Source: Desulfobacterales bacterium (GTDB lineage Bacteria > Desulfobacterota > Desulfobacteria > Desulfobacterales > JASFBJ01). From it: a stretch of 15,474 bases of DNA. A model generated the notes under the pieces. The model had not been told where the DNA came from, made no database searches, and worked only from the letters and a program-made list of their open reading frames with translations. Of the stretch, positions 15,468 to 15,474 are shown in pieces. Position 1 is the stretch's first letter. The number at the start of each line of letters is the position of its first letter. The stretch lies in contig JASFBJ010000046.1 of assembly GCA_030149585.1 (NCBI GenBank), forward strand, positions 1 to 15,474, given 5' to 3'. A program made the position numbers and the translations under genes.

Positions 15468-15474
15468 AACGCAG

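Larger units (their letters stand above)
15157..15474. other. Non-coding right end (318 nt)
   Basis: I see no gene here. The left half is an AT-rich leader of the CBS gene; a minus-strand TTGACA (15215-15220) is a possible -35, but no good -10 is spaced correctly. The right half holds the inverted 15-mer and the hairpin element listed separately, and may be the edge of a dispersed repeat cut off by the window. Confidence 0.5.

Overview
The window (about 15.5 kb, moderately AT-rich) looks like a chromosomal segment of an anaerobic, sulfate-reducing, selenoprotein-using bacterium, most likely Desulfobacterota/Desulfobacterales. The evidence is a HdrA/MvhD/Flox-type electron-transfer cluster followed by a two-cysteine DsrC, an Ahb-type siroheme decarboxylase subunit, and in-frame UGA codons followed by SECIS-like hairpins. 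Taxonomy is inferred from gene content only.

Layout. Positions 1-667 (minus) hold the 5' part of a ferredoxin + CCG-domain Fe-S oxidoreductase that runs off the left edge. A 363-nt divergent intergenic region follows. From 1031 to 8884 (plus) lies a five-gene redox operon: a giant HdrA fusion (1482 aa, Sec60, NfnB/GltD-like insertion, two HdrA-type flavoprotein units), MvhD (Sec67), an FrhB/FdhB-like two-cluster Fe-S protein, a HydB/AsrA/FloxB-like Fe-S protein, and a HydG/PyrK/FloxA-like FAD/NAD(P)-binding reductase. dsrC (9028-9345) follows with its own promoter and a clear intrinsic terminator. Next come yjbQ, a siroheme decarboxylase subunit (ahbA-like), a secreted DUF2914-type protein (minus), and a 76-aa glutaredoxin-like protein with two in-frame UGA codons (11010-11240). 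A LOG/TIGR00730 protein follows. On the minus strand are a sirtuin, a PanP-type aspartate decarboxylase with an upstream Fur-box-like site, and a CBS-pair protein. The right end is a non-coding stretch carrying a strong imperfect hairpin and an inverted copy of a 15-mer also found near the left end.

How the genes may work together (inference). The Flox-like subunits plus the NfnB-like domain could take electrons from NAD(P)H. MvhD and the FrhB-like subunit could pass them to the HdrA flavins for bifurcation between a low-potential ferredoxin and a disulfide-type acceptor. No HdrB/HdrC lies in the operon. The divergently encoded CCG protein and the downstream DsrC are the obvious candidates for the disulfide-reducing module and its substrate.

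The main point for annotators is that three genes are hidden or truncated by standard ORF calling because UGA is used as selenocysteine: hdrA, mvhD and the small glutaredoxin-like gene, four Sec codons in all. Each UGA is followed 12-16 nt later by a short hairpin of the expected bacterial SECIS geometry. The fourth of these hairpins lies beyond the gene's own TAA stop.
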